From assembly GCA_036659415.1 (NCBI GenBank), contig JAVXCQ010000004.1, forward strand, positions 21,921 to 85,920: a stretch of 64,000 bases of DNA, in the 5' to 3' direction. The DNA comes from JAVXCQ01 sp036659415 (lineage in GTDB: Bacteria; Bacillota; Negativicutes; Acidaminococcales; Acidaminococcaceae). The position numbers were made by a program, and so were the translations under genes. A model generated the notes under the pieces. That model saw only the letters and a program-made list of their open reading frames with translations, did not search any database and was not told the DNA's origin. Below are positions 32,486-41,508 of the stretch, piece after piece; the stretch's first letter is position 1; every line of letters begins with the position of its first letter.

Positions 32486-35400
32486 TTAAGACTTTTATAC
32501 AAAGACCGGTCTTTACTACCATGCTGGTGCTGGTGCTCGTCGTTTTTGGGATTAAGGCCTATCCAGCTTTGGGCGTAGACCTTAATCCAGAGGTGGAATT
32601 ACCGTTAGTTAGTGTGACGGTAACCTACACCGGAGCGGCACCGGAAGAAATGGAAACCTTAATCACTAAACCCATAGAAAATCGTGTGAGCCAAGTGGCG
32701 GGGATTAAAACCTTGTCCTCTACAATTAGGGAGGGATACTCGCAAACGGTTTTGGAGTTTGAGCTCGGCGTAGACCCCAAAGCAATGGCCAGTGAAGTGC
32801 GTGAAAAAGTGGCTTCTGTCCGTGGTAGATTACCAGACGATATTGATGAGCCGGTAGTGCAAAGGGTGGATTTGTCTGCGCAGGCAATTGTGGCTTTTAC
32901 CTTGGCGTCGGACGTGCGCAGTCGGGGTGAAATACGCAAGATTGTAGAAGATGTTATTAAAGACGAAATTCTGCGAGTAGAGGGCGTATCCGAGCTAAAT
33001 GTTTATGGATCTGGTGCTAGAGAATTTAAAATTAATGTGAATGCCAATAAACTGGCTTTGTATGATATTCCTTTTCAGACGGTATTGGCTACGGTTAATG
33101 CAGCTAATATGAACACGCCAGGTGGCTCGGTCAAAGAACAGGGTACGGAGCTGACGGTTAGAACTTTAGGAAAATTTAAAAATATCGACGACCTCCGCAA
33201 TGTGGTGGTGAGCAATCAGCAGGGTAAGGTGGTCAAATTAGGCGATGTAGCGAATATTCAAGATGATTGGGAGGAGGAAATAGCCTATGCCCGTTCCAAT
33301 CAAAAACCCAGTGTGGTGCTTTCTATTCAAAAGCAGTCCCATACCAATACTGTAGCGGTAACAGATGGGGTGATGGCTGCTTTAAAAAAATTGCAGGTCA
33401 ATGATATTCCTAGTGATATTGAGATTAATACAGTGAAGGATCAAGCGGTTTATATTCGTGAAAACGTGGCCGATGTGTGGTCAGCTATTGTTTTTGGTGG
33501 ATTTTTAGCCTTATTAATCACGTATTTGTTTCTGCAAAACTTTAGAGCTACTTTGATTGGCGGTCTGGCTATTCCTACCTCGGTTATTGCCACGTTTGTG
33601 CTGATGAAGCAAATGGGTTATACGCTGAATAATATGTCGCTGATGGGACTTAGTTTAGCGGTAGGAATGTTGATTGATGATGCTATTGTTCTAATCGAAA
33701 ATATTTTTAGACATATGGAAATGGGCAAGGGACCGATGCAGGCAGCTCAAGAAGCTACAGAGGAACTGTCCTTGGCTATTTTGGCCACTTCGCTGGCGCT
33801 GGTAGCAGTATTTGTACCAATCGGCAGTATGGGTGAAATAGTGGGACAATATTTTGCGCAATTTGGTCTGACCGTGGCCTTTGCGGTAGCCTTTTCTACC
33901 ATGTCGGCCTATACTTTGACACCGATGCTGTCAGCATATTGGCTACAACAACCTCAAGCTGTGGGGAAAAAGTCCAATCCGCGCAATAAATATTTGCAAC
34001 TGGTTTTGGATAAATTTGAAACTGGTTTTCAAGCGGTTAGAGTAATGTATGATGAAGTGATTGCCTTTGCATTGGAGCGTCCCAAGAAAATTATTGGGAT
34101 TGCTAGTGTGACCTTGTTGTTCAACTTTGCTTTAATTCCTTTTTTAGGGATCGAATTTCAGCCAACTTATGACTCAGGGGAATTTAGCGTGAGCGTAAAA
34201 GCACCTACTGGTACTAGTATTGAGCGCATGAAAGAACTGGTAGCACCGATTGAAGCAGAAATCTTAAAGGACACGGAAGTGAAAATAGCCGCTATGCGTT
34301 TGGGGGGCATGCGTACACCTGTCAGTCAGGGTACTATTGATGTGAAACTAGTACCGGTAGCGGAGCGGCAACGCACCATGGTGGCCATTATGGACGATTT
34401 ACGGTTGCGCTTTAAAAACGTGGAGGAACTGAGCGTGTCGGTGGTAAGCGGCCAAGGCGGTGGTCGTGGTGATAAAAGACCGGTTCAAGTCGGTTTGCGC
34501 GGTTCAGATATGGCTATGCTTGAAGGGTACGGGCAGTCTTTAGCGGAACTAATTCGCCAAGTACCGGGTGCTACTGATGTGGATATCTCTAGCTCAGAGG
34601 CAGAACCGGAAGTAATCGTGCGGGTTGACCAATTGCGTGCTAGTGCGTTGGGATTAAATGCCAGCAATGTAGGTGCGGTGGTTAAGCTAGCCTTTCAAGG
34701 TGAAACGACGAATAATAGCTTTACTGTAGGGGATAACGACTATGATATTCGGGTGCAACTAGCAGGCTTCGATCGCAAAAACCTTGATGATGTGCGTAAC
34801 CTGCTCGTGTCGACGCCTCAAGGAAAATTTGTGCGTTTAGCTGATATTGCAAAAGTGCAGATGAATTCCGGACCAACTAGAATTGACCGAGAGGACAGAC
34901 AACGGCAAATTGCTGTTTATGCTAATACCGTTGGAACTAGTCCTGGTGAATTGGTACAGAAGATTGAACAGGACTTGATTCCGCAACTTAATATGCAATT
35001 GGGGTATCGTTACAAAATGATTGGACAAGCGGATATGATGGCGAAGTCTTTTAGTGAAATTGCGAAAGCGCTGTTATTAGCCATTATCATGATTTATATG
35101 GTGCTAGCGGCAGAATTTGAGAGTTTTGTCCAACCGGTAGTGATTATGGTATCCCTACCTTTTGCCTTGATTGGTGCTATTATGGGGTTACTGGTGGCAG
35201 GTCAAACGGTAAACATGATGTCTTTGATTGGCTTTACGATGCTCCTAGGCTTGGTGACGAAGAATGCGATTTTACTTGTGGACTATGCGAACCAAGCACG
35301 TAGGGAGGGTCAAGAGCTTAAAGCAGCATTAAAAGCGGCTTGTACTTTAAGACTGAGACCAATTTTCATGACGACCTTTTCCACTATTTTAGGTATGCTA

Positions 35401-35565
35401 CCTATTGCTTTAGGCTTAGGCGCAGGTGCGGAACTAAGACAATCCATGGGGGTGGTATTGGTGGGGGGACTTTTTACTTCAACAATGCTGACTCTAGTGG
35501 TAGTGCCCTTGGTTTACCTAGTGGTAGAAGAATGGAAAGAAAAAAGACAAGTGACGGTGGACTAA
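32482..35565 (+). CDS. RND multidrug efflux transporter (HAE-1 type)
   Basis: 1027-aa inner-membrane proton antiporter. It begins IKTFIQRPVFTTMLVLVLVV. Two sets of six spans each bracket a large periplasmic porter domain. The proton-relay Asp pair lies in GLSLAVGMLIDDAIVLIEN (about residues 392-410). The C-terminal half has PFALIGAIMGLLVAGQTVNMMSL and the final GGLFTSTMLTLVVVPLVY. Substrate is not predictable. Full length and intact. Confidence 0.94.
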   Translation: MIKTFIQRPVFTTMLVLVLVVFGIKAYPALGVDLNPEVELPLVSVTVTYTGAAPEEMETLITKPIENRVSQVAGIKTLSSTIREGYSQTVLEFELGVDPKAMASEVREKVASVRGRLPDDIDEPVVQRVDLSAQAIVAFTLASDVRSRGEIRKIVEDVIKDEILRVEGVSELNVYGSGAREFKINVNANKLALYDIPFQTVLATVNAANMNTPGGSVKEQGTELTVRTLGKFKNIDDLRNVVVSNQQGKVVKLGDVANIQDDWEEEIAYARSNQKPSVVLSIQKQSHTNTVAVTDGVMAALKKLQVNDIPSDIEINTVKDQAVYIRENVADVWSAIVFGGFLALLITYLFLQNFRATLIGGLAIPTSVIATFVLMKQMGYTLNNMSLMGLSLAVGMLIDDAIVLIENIFRHMEMGKGPMQAAQEATEELSLAILATSLALVAVFVPIGSMGEIVGQYFAQFGLTVAFAVAFSTMSAYTLTPMLSAYWLQQPQAVGKKSNPRNKYLQLVLDKFETGFQAVRVMYDEVIAFALERPKKIIGIASVTLLFNFALIPFLGIEFQPTYDSGEFSVSVKAPTGTSIERMKELVAPIEAEILKDTEVKIAAMRLGGMRTPVSQGTIDVKLVPVAERQRTMVAIMDDLRLRFKNVEELSVSVVSGQGGGRGDKRPVQVGLRGSDMAMLEGYGQSLAELIRQVPGATDVDISSSEAEPEVIVRVDQLRASALGLNASNVGAVVKLAFQGETTNNSFTVGDNDYDIRVQLAGFDRKNLDDVRNLLVSTPQGKFVRLADIAKVQMNSGPTRIDREDRQRQIAVYANTVGTSPGELVQKIEQDLIPQLNMQLGYRYKMIGQADMMAKSFSEIAKALLLAIIMIYMVLAAEFESFVQPVVIMVSLPFALIGAIMGLLVAGQTVNMMSLIGFTMLLGLVTKNAILLVDYANQARREGQELKAALKAACTLRLRPIFMTTFSTILGMLPIALGLGAGAELRQSMGVVLVGGLFTSTMLTLVVVPLVYLVVEEWKEKRQVTVD

Positions 35566-35566
35566 G

Positions 35567-35593
35567 AAAGGGCACCCTGTAGGGTGCCTTTTT
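35567..35593 (+). terminator. Terminator of RND operon
   Basis: GGCACCCT (35571-35578) pairs with AGGGTGCC (35581-35588), extended by AAA/TTT beyond one bulged G, and followed by TTTTT. Confidence 0.9.
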
Positions 35594-35605
35594 CTGTAAG
35601 TTATA

Positions 35606-35614
35606 TGCTATAAT
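35606..35614 (+). promoter_or_regulatory. Extended -10 promoter of larB
   Basis: TGCTATAAT, extended -10, 33 bases before the larB start. Confidence 0.6.
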
Positions 35615-35647
35615 TATACGTATAAAATATTCAGAGGGTGGCGACCT

Positions 35648-36403
35648 ATGACGTACGAGGAAAAAATAAAAACATTGTTAACCGAATACCAAACGGGGAA
35701 ATTGCCGTTGGAGCAAGTGGTAACAGCGATACAAAATGCTGGGTGTGAAGATTTGGGCTTTGCAAAGCTCGATCATGAACGTAGTGCACGACAAGGCTTT
35801 CCGGAAGTGGTCTATTGTGAGGGTAAAACCGTGGCACAAAATGTGCTTATTATGGAACGGCTTTGTGCTCAGCATGATAATGTATTGGGGACGCGGGCTA
35901 ATGCAGAGGTTTTTGTTGCGGTTCAGGAGAAGATACCTAAGGCTAAGTATGACGCGACGGCACGTTTGATTATTGTGGAGGGGCAACCTTTACCTAAGGA
36001 TAAAAACAGAAAAATTGTGGTGATTACCGCCGGAACCAGTGATTTACCCATGGCCGAGGAGGCTGCACTTACGGCAGAAATCATGGGAAACACAGTGGAA
36101 CGCATTTATGATGTAGGGGTAGCTGGTATCCACAGATTGTTTGAAAACCTGGCAGTGATTAGGGCCGCTAACGTGATTATTGTGCTAGCTGGTATGGAAG
36201 GAGCTTTGGCTAGCGTAGTAGGGGGCTTAGTAGCTAAGCCTGTTATTGCAGTACCGACTAGCGTGGGCTATGGCGCCAATTTTGAAGGCCTGGCGGCGCT
36301 ACTGGGTATGCTCAATAGCTGTGCAGCTGGCATCGCAGTAGTAAATATTGATAACGGTTTTGGTGCTGGGAGAATGGCCAGCATGATTAATCATATGAGG
36401 TGA
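35648..36403 (+). CDS. larB: LarB, pyridinium dicarboxylate synthase
   Basis: In the lar pathway LarB carboxylates and hydrolyses NaAD to start the nickel-pincer nucleotide cofactor. 251 aa with an N-terminal helical part and a C-terminal PurE-like Rossmann domain: VITAGTSDLPMAEEA (about residues 121-135), VYDVGVAGI-like IYDVGVAGIHR, and PTSVGYGANFEGLAALLGML. The start follows GAGGGTGGCG. larC begins four bases after its stop. No lactate racemase (larA) or larE is in this window. Confidence 0.93.
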   Translation: MTYEEKIKTLLTEYQTGKLPLEQVVTAIQNAGCEDLGFAKLDHERSARQGFPEVVYCEGKTVAQNVLIMERLCAQHDNVLGTRANAEVFVAVQEKIPKAKYDATARLIIVEGQPLPKDKNRKIVVITAGTSDLPMAEEAALTAEIMGNTVERIYDVGVAGIHRLFENLAVIRAANVIIVLAGMEGALASVVGGLVAKPVIAVPTSVGYGANFEGLAALLGMLNSCAAGIAVVNIDNGFGAGRMASMINHMR

Positions 36404-36407
36404 GTAA

Positions 36408-37703
36408 ATGAAAACATTGTATATAGATGCTTTTAGTGGTATTAGTGGTAATATGTTCTTGGGTGCGTTGTTAGAAGTGGGGGTGCCCTGGGATTATTTG
36501 CGGACAGAACTAGCTAAAATGCCACTGGGTGCTTATGAATTGGTGCACGAAAAAGTAAACAAGTGTGGTATTGCGGCGACGTATTTTAATGTGCTTTTAC
36601 CGCATGANNNNNNNNNNNNNNNNNNNNNNNNNNNNNNNNNNNNNNNNNNNNNNNNNNNNNNNNNNNNNNNNNNNNNNNNNNNNNNNNNNNNNNNNNNNNN
36701 NNNNNNNCATGAACACGAACACACACATGAACACGAACAGCGCAATTTAGCAGATATTATAGCACTCCTAGAGCAAGCTACTTTTAGTGATAAAATCAAG
36801 CTGGTGGCGACGAATATTTTTACTGTTTTAGCACAAGCTGAAGCCAAGGTGCATGGTAAACCGGTGACAGAGGTGCATTTTCATGAGGTGGGTGCCATTG
36901 ACACGATTATAGATATCGTGGGTACGGTTATTGCTCTAGATTATTTGCAGATCGAACGCCTTTATGTATCACCTTTACAGACGGGTAGGGGTTTTGTGCA
37001 GTGTGCCCACGGGTTGATGCCTATCCCGGCTCCAGCTACGGCGGAAATTTTGCAAAACGTGCCCTACTATCAAGGAAAGCTGAGCAAAGAGTTGGTGACG
37101 CCAACGGGAGCTGCACTAATGGCAGGTTTGGCTGTACCTGCAAGCGACATACCCTGTGCTTTCCACAGCAAAAAAATTGGCTATGGCGCCGGTACTTGGG
37201 AGCTCCCCATACCCAATGTGGTACGAGTACATTTAGGTGATATGGCGGTAGCAACTGAAGAACAGCTCTATGTGGTAGAGTGTAATATTGATGATTTGGC
37301 GGGAGAGGTTTTTCCCTATGTTTTGGAACGGTTGCTAGCAGTAGGCGCACTAGATGCGTGGCTAACACCTATTATTATGAAAAAAGGTCGTCCTGCACAC
37401 AAGCTAGCTGCTCTAGCATCTGAGAGTTTCTTAGAGGTTGTTCGTACTGTTATTCTGACCGAAACCAGCTCTTTGGGGCTACGGTATTACCCGGTAGCAC
37501 GGACAATTCTGGAACGAACAATGACTGTGGCCGAGTTACCGGAGGGGCGTATTGCTGTTAAAATTGCTACCTATGAGGGGAAAATAGTGCATATTGCTCC
37601 AGAATACGAAGCTTGCAAAGTGGCGGCAGTAAAAAGCGGTCAGCCTTTGCAAGCTATTATGTACGCAGCGACTAAACTGGTTGAGGAGAAACTACATGTC
37701 TAG
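36408..37703 (+). CDS. larC: LarC, nickel insertion protein (contains assembly gap)
   Basis: LarC inserts nickel into the pincer cofactor by a CTP-dependent reaction. Left of the gap: MKTLYIDAFSGISGNMFLGAL, the family start. Right of it: a His-rich linker (HEHEHTHEHEQ), then VTEVHFHEVGAIDTIIDI and a C-terminal LarC2 domain. The 100 N at 36608-36707 is probably an arbitrary scaffold spacer, so the reading frame across it and the true length are unknown. Some LarC genes need a frameshift between their halves; that cannot be judged here. It overlaps the next gene by 8 bases. Confidence 0.88.
   Translation: MKTLYIDAFSGISGNMFLGALLEVGVPWDYLRTELAKMPLGAYELVHEKVNKCGIAATYFNVLLPHXXXXXXXXXXXXXXXXXXXXXXXXXXXXXXXXXXHEHEHTHEHEQRNLADIIALLEQATFSDKIKLVATNIFTVLAQAEAKVHGKPVTEVHFHEVGAIDTIIDIVGTVIALDYLQIERLYVSPLQTGRGFVQCAHGLMPIPAPATAEILQNVPYYQGKLSKELVTPTGAALMAGLAVPASDIPCAFHSKKIGYGAGTWELPIPNVVRVHLGDMAVATEEQLYVVECNIDDLAGEVFPYVLERLLAVGALDAWLTPIIMKKGRPAHKLAALASESFLEVVRTVILTETSSLGLRYYPVARTILERTMTVAELPEGRIAVKIATYEGKIVHIAPEYEACKVAAVKSGQPLQAIMYAATKLVEEKLHV
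36608..36707. other. Assembly gap of exactly 100 N
   Basis: One hundred N lie inside larC, flanked by CAT/GAA-type repeats coding for His and Glu. The round length suggests a standard placeholder, not a measured gap. Confidence 0.98.
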
Positions 37704-38652
37704 TTTTGAGGATTATTTGGTAGGACTGCGCGAACAGCTTCGGCAGGTGGGCGAGGTTATTTTACAAGAAAAAGATCTGGCCTACGGTAGGCAAATCGTG
37801 ATTGTGCATGGCAATGACAAAATTGTTCTGGCTGTTTATAATGGCAAAAAAGGCCGCAAATTGGTATGGGGCGGTAGCGAAAGCTCCTTTAAAACAGCGG
37901 TAAGACAGGCGATTGAAGGCACTAGTGTCCCGGCTAAGATGACGACCTCGCTATTACTAACTACTGGTGGCGAGCGTCTTAGCCTGCTAGAGGATTGTGC
38001 CGGTTTTCGTGGAATTTGGGCAGGTTCCGATGAATCTGGTAAGGGAGATTTTTTTGGCCCCTTGGTGGTCGCCGCGGTATTGGTAGATACAGAAGTTGCC
38101 CGCCAATTACAGACAAGTGGAGTTAAGGATTGCAAGGTTTTAACGGATAAGGACATTATGCGTTTATATCCTTTAATTAAACAAATAGCACCGCTACACG
38201 TGGTTTTGGCTTTATTACCGGAAATGTATAATTATCGTTATGCGCAATTAAAAGCTGAGGGAAAGAACCTTAATCATCTGTTAGCTAATGGACACATTGC
38301 AGTTTTGAGCCAAGTGGTGGCACAAAAACCGGAGTGTAACTATGTCTTGGTAGATAGGTTTTGCCATAATAACGCTATTGCCTTGCGCTTAAACCAGCAA
38401 TTTCCGGAATTGAACGTAGTGCAAGAGCCGCGGGCTGAGGCTGACATTGCGGTGGCGGCGGCTTCTGTTTTGGCACGAGGACGCTTTTTGGAAGCAATGA
38501 ATGAATTGTCTGTGCTGGCTGGTATCACGTTACCCAAAGGTGGAGGTAAGCAGGCTACAGCTTGTGCTCAAACTTTGAGTGCGACTAAAGGTAAAGAATT
38601 TTTGAACAAATTGGTCAAAAGGCACTTTGCTAACTATAGAACACTAAATTAG
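37696..38652 (+). CDS. rnhC: Ribonuclease HIII
   Basis: Removes RNA from RNA-DNA hybrids. About 318 aa. An N-terminal TBP-like substrate domain (about residues 1-85) is followed by the catalytic domain opening with GSDESGKGDFFGPLVVAAV (about 108-126), the HIII signature. Later acidic residues lie in VLVDRF and EPRAEADIAVAAAS. The start is ATG 37696 with GAGGAG upstream, inside the end of larC. Confidence 0.94.
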   Translation: MSSFEDYLVGLREQLRQVGEVILQEKDLAYGRQIVIVHGNDKIVLAVYNGKKGRKLVWGGSESSFKTAVRQAIEGTSVPAKMTTSLLLTTGGERLSLLEDCAGFRGIWAGSDESGKGDFFGPLVVAAVLVDTEVARQLQTSGVKDCKVLTDKDIMRLYPLIKQIAPLHVVLALLPEMYNYRYAQLKAEGKNLNHLLANGHIAVLSQVVAQKPECNYVLVDRFCHNNAIALRLNQQFPELNVVQEPRAEADIAVAAASVLARGRFLEAMNELSVLAGITLPKGGGKQATACAQTLSATKGKEFLNKLVKRHFANYRTLN

Positions 38653-38722
38653 TAGGTAAAATTACTTTATTTATGCTAAAATTAAGTGATATATGAATTA
38701 ATCATAAAATGGGGTTGAACCA

Positions 38723-39583
38723 ATGAGATATTTGATTGTCAATGCTGATGATTTTGGTTTACACCAAGATATTAACAGGGGAATTATCAAGGGGTTTCAG
38801 GAAGGGTTTATTACCAGTACGTCACTCATGTGCAGTGCACCTTGTTTTGAACAGGCAGTAGCACTAGCTAAGGAAAATTTGCAATTAGGTATTGGTCTAC
38901 ATCTGACGCTGGTGGGTGGAGTTAAACCATTATTACCACTGACACAGGTTGCTACCCTAATTGACGAGCAAGGTGTGTTTCCAGCAGATTATTTACTGTT
39001 TATCAAAAAGTTCATGTCCGGCAAAATCAATAAAGCAGAAATTCGGGCGGAGTTGTCGGCGCAAATCGAGCGTGGACTGGCAGCAGGGCTTAATATTACC
39101 CACATCGACAGTCATCAACATTTGCACGTGTTACCAGGTTTGATTGATATCGTTATCGACCTATGTCAAAAATATCAAATACCACGGCTAAGAATGCCGG
39201 CAGAAGCCTTGCTGTGGCAAGGTGGCTATCAGGCAGGGGCAGCTCGATATATTGGTAAGTGGGGGTTAACTGTGTGTGCCCAGTTAGCGGCACGCAAAGC
39301 CCGACAAGCAGGATTACGTTATCCGCAACATTTTTTTGGTATGTTGGCGGGGGGCAATCTTGATGAGCAGTTAGTCAAAAATATGCTACAAGCGTTGCCG
39401 GAAGGTACCAGTGAGTTGATGACTCATCCAGGTTTGCAAGCCAAGCAACTCCGCAGTTTATTTACCTGGGGTTACCATTGGGAAGAAGAATTACAGGCCT
39501 TTCTGTCTTTAAGCAATCAAAATGAAATTAAGGAAAGAGCGATTTCATTAATAAATTTTGGTGGTCTTGATTATGCAAAATAA
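38723..39583 (+). CDS. YdjC/HpnK-type carbohydrate deacetylase
   Basis: 286 aa. The family core is clear: LIVNADDFGLHQDINRGII (metal-binding Asp pair, about residues 4-22), GIGLHLTLVGG with a metal His, and THIDSHQHLHVLPG (about 130-143), a His cluster. The C-terminal ELMTHPG follows. Family members deacetylate N-acetylated sugars (chitooligosaccharides or hopanoid-linked sugars). It is first in a four-gene overlapping cassette, so it likely acts on a lipid-linked sugar; that is inference from context. Confidence 0.88.
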   Translation: MRYLIVNADDFGLHQDINRGIIKGFQEGFITSTSLMCSAPCFEQAVALAKENLQLGIGLHLTLVGGVKPLLPLTQVATLIDEQGVFPADYLLFIKKFMSGKINKAEIRAELSAQIERGLAAGLNITHIDSHQHLHVLPGLIDIVIDLCQKYQIPRLRMPAEALLWQGGYQAGAARYIGKWGLTVCAQLAARKARQAGLRYPQHFFGMLAGGNLDEQLVKNMLQALPEGTSELMTHPGLQAKQLRSLFTWGYHWEEELQAFLSLSNQNEIKERAISLINFGGLDYAK

Positions 39584-40577
39584 GCTAGTACGACAACTGA
39601 TTTTATTACTGCTGGTAGTAGTGCTGATTTCTGTTGGCGTAATTTATTTTACTTTTGACATACGGGCATTAGAATACTTAACCATGTTTAAGCCATGGTC
39701 TATTTTGGGTGCTTTAGGCGTCTTAGCCCTGGGACTATTTTTTGACGGGACGCGCCTAATGCAATTGACGCGGGTAGCAGGGGAAGAATTGTCTATTCGT
39801 GAAGCGGTGAATGTGGTACTAAGTAACTATTTTTTGGCCTTGGTGACTCCGGGTGCCAGTGGCGGCGCTATCGCCCAGATTATGTTTATGAAACGAGCCG
39901 GTATCCCTGTTGCCAAAGCAACTGCGGTGGTATTAGTGCGTACTTTGATGTCGATTATGTTTTTGATTTTTTTAGTACCGCTAGTTTTACATTCTGACCA
40001 TAATTTGGTCAAGTGGATGCCAACGAGTGTGATTACCTTGGTTTCGCTGGTGTTTATTTCCTTACCAATCGTGGCAATTTTTTTAATGCGGACACGCTAT
40101 CCTGAATATTGGCTAGTTTCTTTAACAGCCAAATGTTCACGACCTTTGCAACGCAATTGTTTTGGTTGGTACAAAGAATTTAAAAAAGCCTCATTTTTAA
40201 TGGGTAAAAACCCAGTTAGTGTGTTTAGAGCATTTGTTGAATCAGGGGTTAGTTTATTGGCACTTTATTCAGTCGTGCCGGTCTTTTTTAAAGGCTTTGG
40301 GTTGGAGGTTCCCTATTTTTTAACGATGGGGCGGATGGTTTTACTGAATTTGGTTTTATATTTTTCACCTACTCCCGGCGGCTCCGGCATTGCTGAGGGC
40401 GGGTTTGTAGTTTTATTTACACCCTTGTTACCCAGTGGTATTGTAGGCGTCATGGCTGTTTTGTGGCGTTTGTTTTGTGAATATATTCCGTTCCTTTTGG
40501 GCGGTGTGGTTACAGTAAGAGCTTTTGGGGCCAATGTGTTATCCAAGATTACTTTACGGAAGAAGGACGTAGTATGA
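39573..40577 (+). CDS. Flippase-like membrane protein (LPG synthase TM/UPF0104 family)
   Basis: About 334 aa with some eight hydrophobic segments. The family pattern NYFLALVTPGASGGAIAQIMFMKRAGI (in part; about residues 87-113) and the late LYFSPTPGGSGIAEGGFV (about 262) match the MprF flippase domain/AglD superfamily, proposed to move lipid-linked molecules across the membrane. It overlaps the upstream gene by 11 bases and the downstream by 4, so translation is coupled. It lacks the aminoacyltransferase domain of MprF. Confidence 0.85.
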   Translation: MQNKLVRQLILLLLVVVLISVGVIYFTFDIRALEYLTMFKPWSILGALGVLALGLFFDGTRLMQLTRVAGEELSIREAVNVVLSNYFLALVTPGASGGAIAQIMFMKRAGIPVAKATAVVLVRTLMSIMFLIFLVPLVLHSDHNLVKWMPTSVITLVSLVFISLPIVAIFLMRTRYPEYWLVSLTAKCSRPLQRNCFGWYKEFKKASFLMGKNPVSVFRAFVESGVSLLALYSVVPVFFKGFGLEVPYFLTMGRMVLLNLVLYFSPTPGGSGIAEGGFVVLFTPLLPSGIVGVMAVLWRLFCEYIPFLLGGVVTVRAFGANVLSKITLRKKDVV

Positions 40578-41494
40578 ATATTTTAGTGACTGGGGGAGCT
40601 GGTTTTATCGGTTCCCATCTTTTAGAATTGTTGACCACCAACAAGCAAGACCATATTACGGTGGTTGATAATTTGAGTAGCGGCAGTATTAATAATATTC
40701 CGCCTGGGGTGAAATTTTTACAGCTAGACATTAGAGAGGCTGCACTACGAGAAGTTTTTGCCAACGGCAAGTTTGAGGCAGTGGTGCATTTGGCGGCACA
40801 AACTATGGTGCCTTTTTCAATAGAGCATCCGGATATTGATGCCGATATTAACGTGCAGGGTTTACTTAATGTATTGGAGGCCTGTCGCCAATACAAGGTA
40901 AAAAACTTTTTATTTGCTTCTAGTGCGGCTGTTTATGGTGATAATGAACAAGTTCCACTCTTAGAGGAAAGTGACACGCAACCAACGTCTTTTTACGGTA
41001 TTAGCAAAATGGTAGCGGAACATTATTTGCGCGTTTACCACAAGCTGTGTGGCCTAAATGCTACTGTTTTTCGGTTTGCCAATGTTTACGGTGAGCGCCA
41101 AGGCAACGGCGGCGAAGGCGGCGTTGTGAGCATTTTTGGTAAATTACTGGCGGCGGGCAAAGGACTGAACGTTTACGGCGATGGTGAGCAAACGAGAGAT
41201 TTTGTTTATGCTGGTGATGTGGCTAGGGCTTTAGCGGCCGGTCTTCATAGCAACGGTTACCAAATTATTAATGTTGCAACTAATGTGGAAGTCAGCGTGA
41301 ATGAACTCTTAGCTACTTTTGAGCAAGTGGTAGGTAGAAAACTACCTGTTAGTTATGAGCCGATTCGCACGGGTGATATTTATCGTTCTTGCTTAGATAA
41401 TCATAAATTAAAAAGGTTACTTGGGGTAACACCAGTGACTACTTTGCCAGTAGGCATTAGCAAAACTTATCAATATTTTATTAATGCTCATTAA
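40574..41494 (+). CDS. NAD-dependent sugar epimerase/dehydratase
   Basis: 306-aa extended SDR of the UDP-glucose 4-epimerase type. Rossmann motif GGAGFIGSHL (about residues 7-16), catalytic Ser in FASSAAVYG (about 116-124) and YGISK with Tyr and Lys (about 141-145). RFANVYGERQ and DFVYAGDVARA follow. The substrate is a nucleotide sugar, not further resolved. Membership in the cassette suggests it supplies the sugar transferred by the ArnT-like enzyme. Confidence 0.88.
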   Translation: MNILVTGGAGFIGSHLLELLTTNKQDHITVVDNLSSGSINNIPPGVKFLQLDIREAALREVFANGKFEAVVHLAAQTMVPFSIEHPDIDADINVQGLLNVLEACRQYKVKNFLFASSAAVYGDNEQVPLLEESDTQPTSFYGISKMVAEHYLRVYHKLCGLNATVFRFANVYGERQGNGGEGGVVSIFGKLLAAGKGLNVYGDGEQTRDFVYAGDVARALAAGLHSNGYQIINVATNVEVSVNELLATFEQVVGRKLPVSYEPIRTGDIYRSCLDNHKLKRLLGVTPVTTLPVGISKTYQYFINAH

Positions 41495-41508
41495 GGGGGT
41501 ATAGATGG

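Noticed and set aside
36608..36707. Low-complexity or deleted region inside larC
   Set aside because: It is a run of exactly 100 N, an assembly placeholder, not biology.
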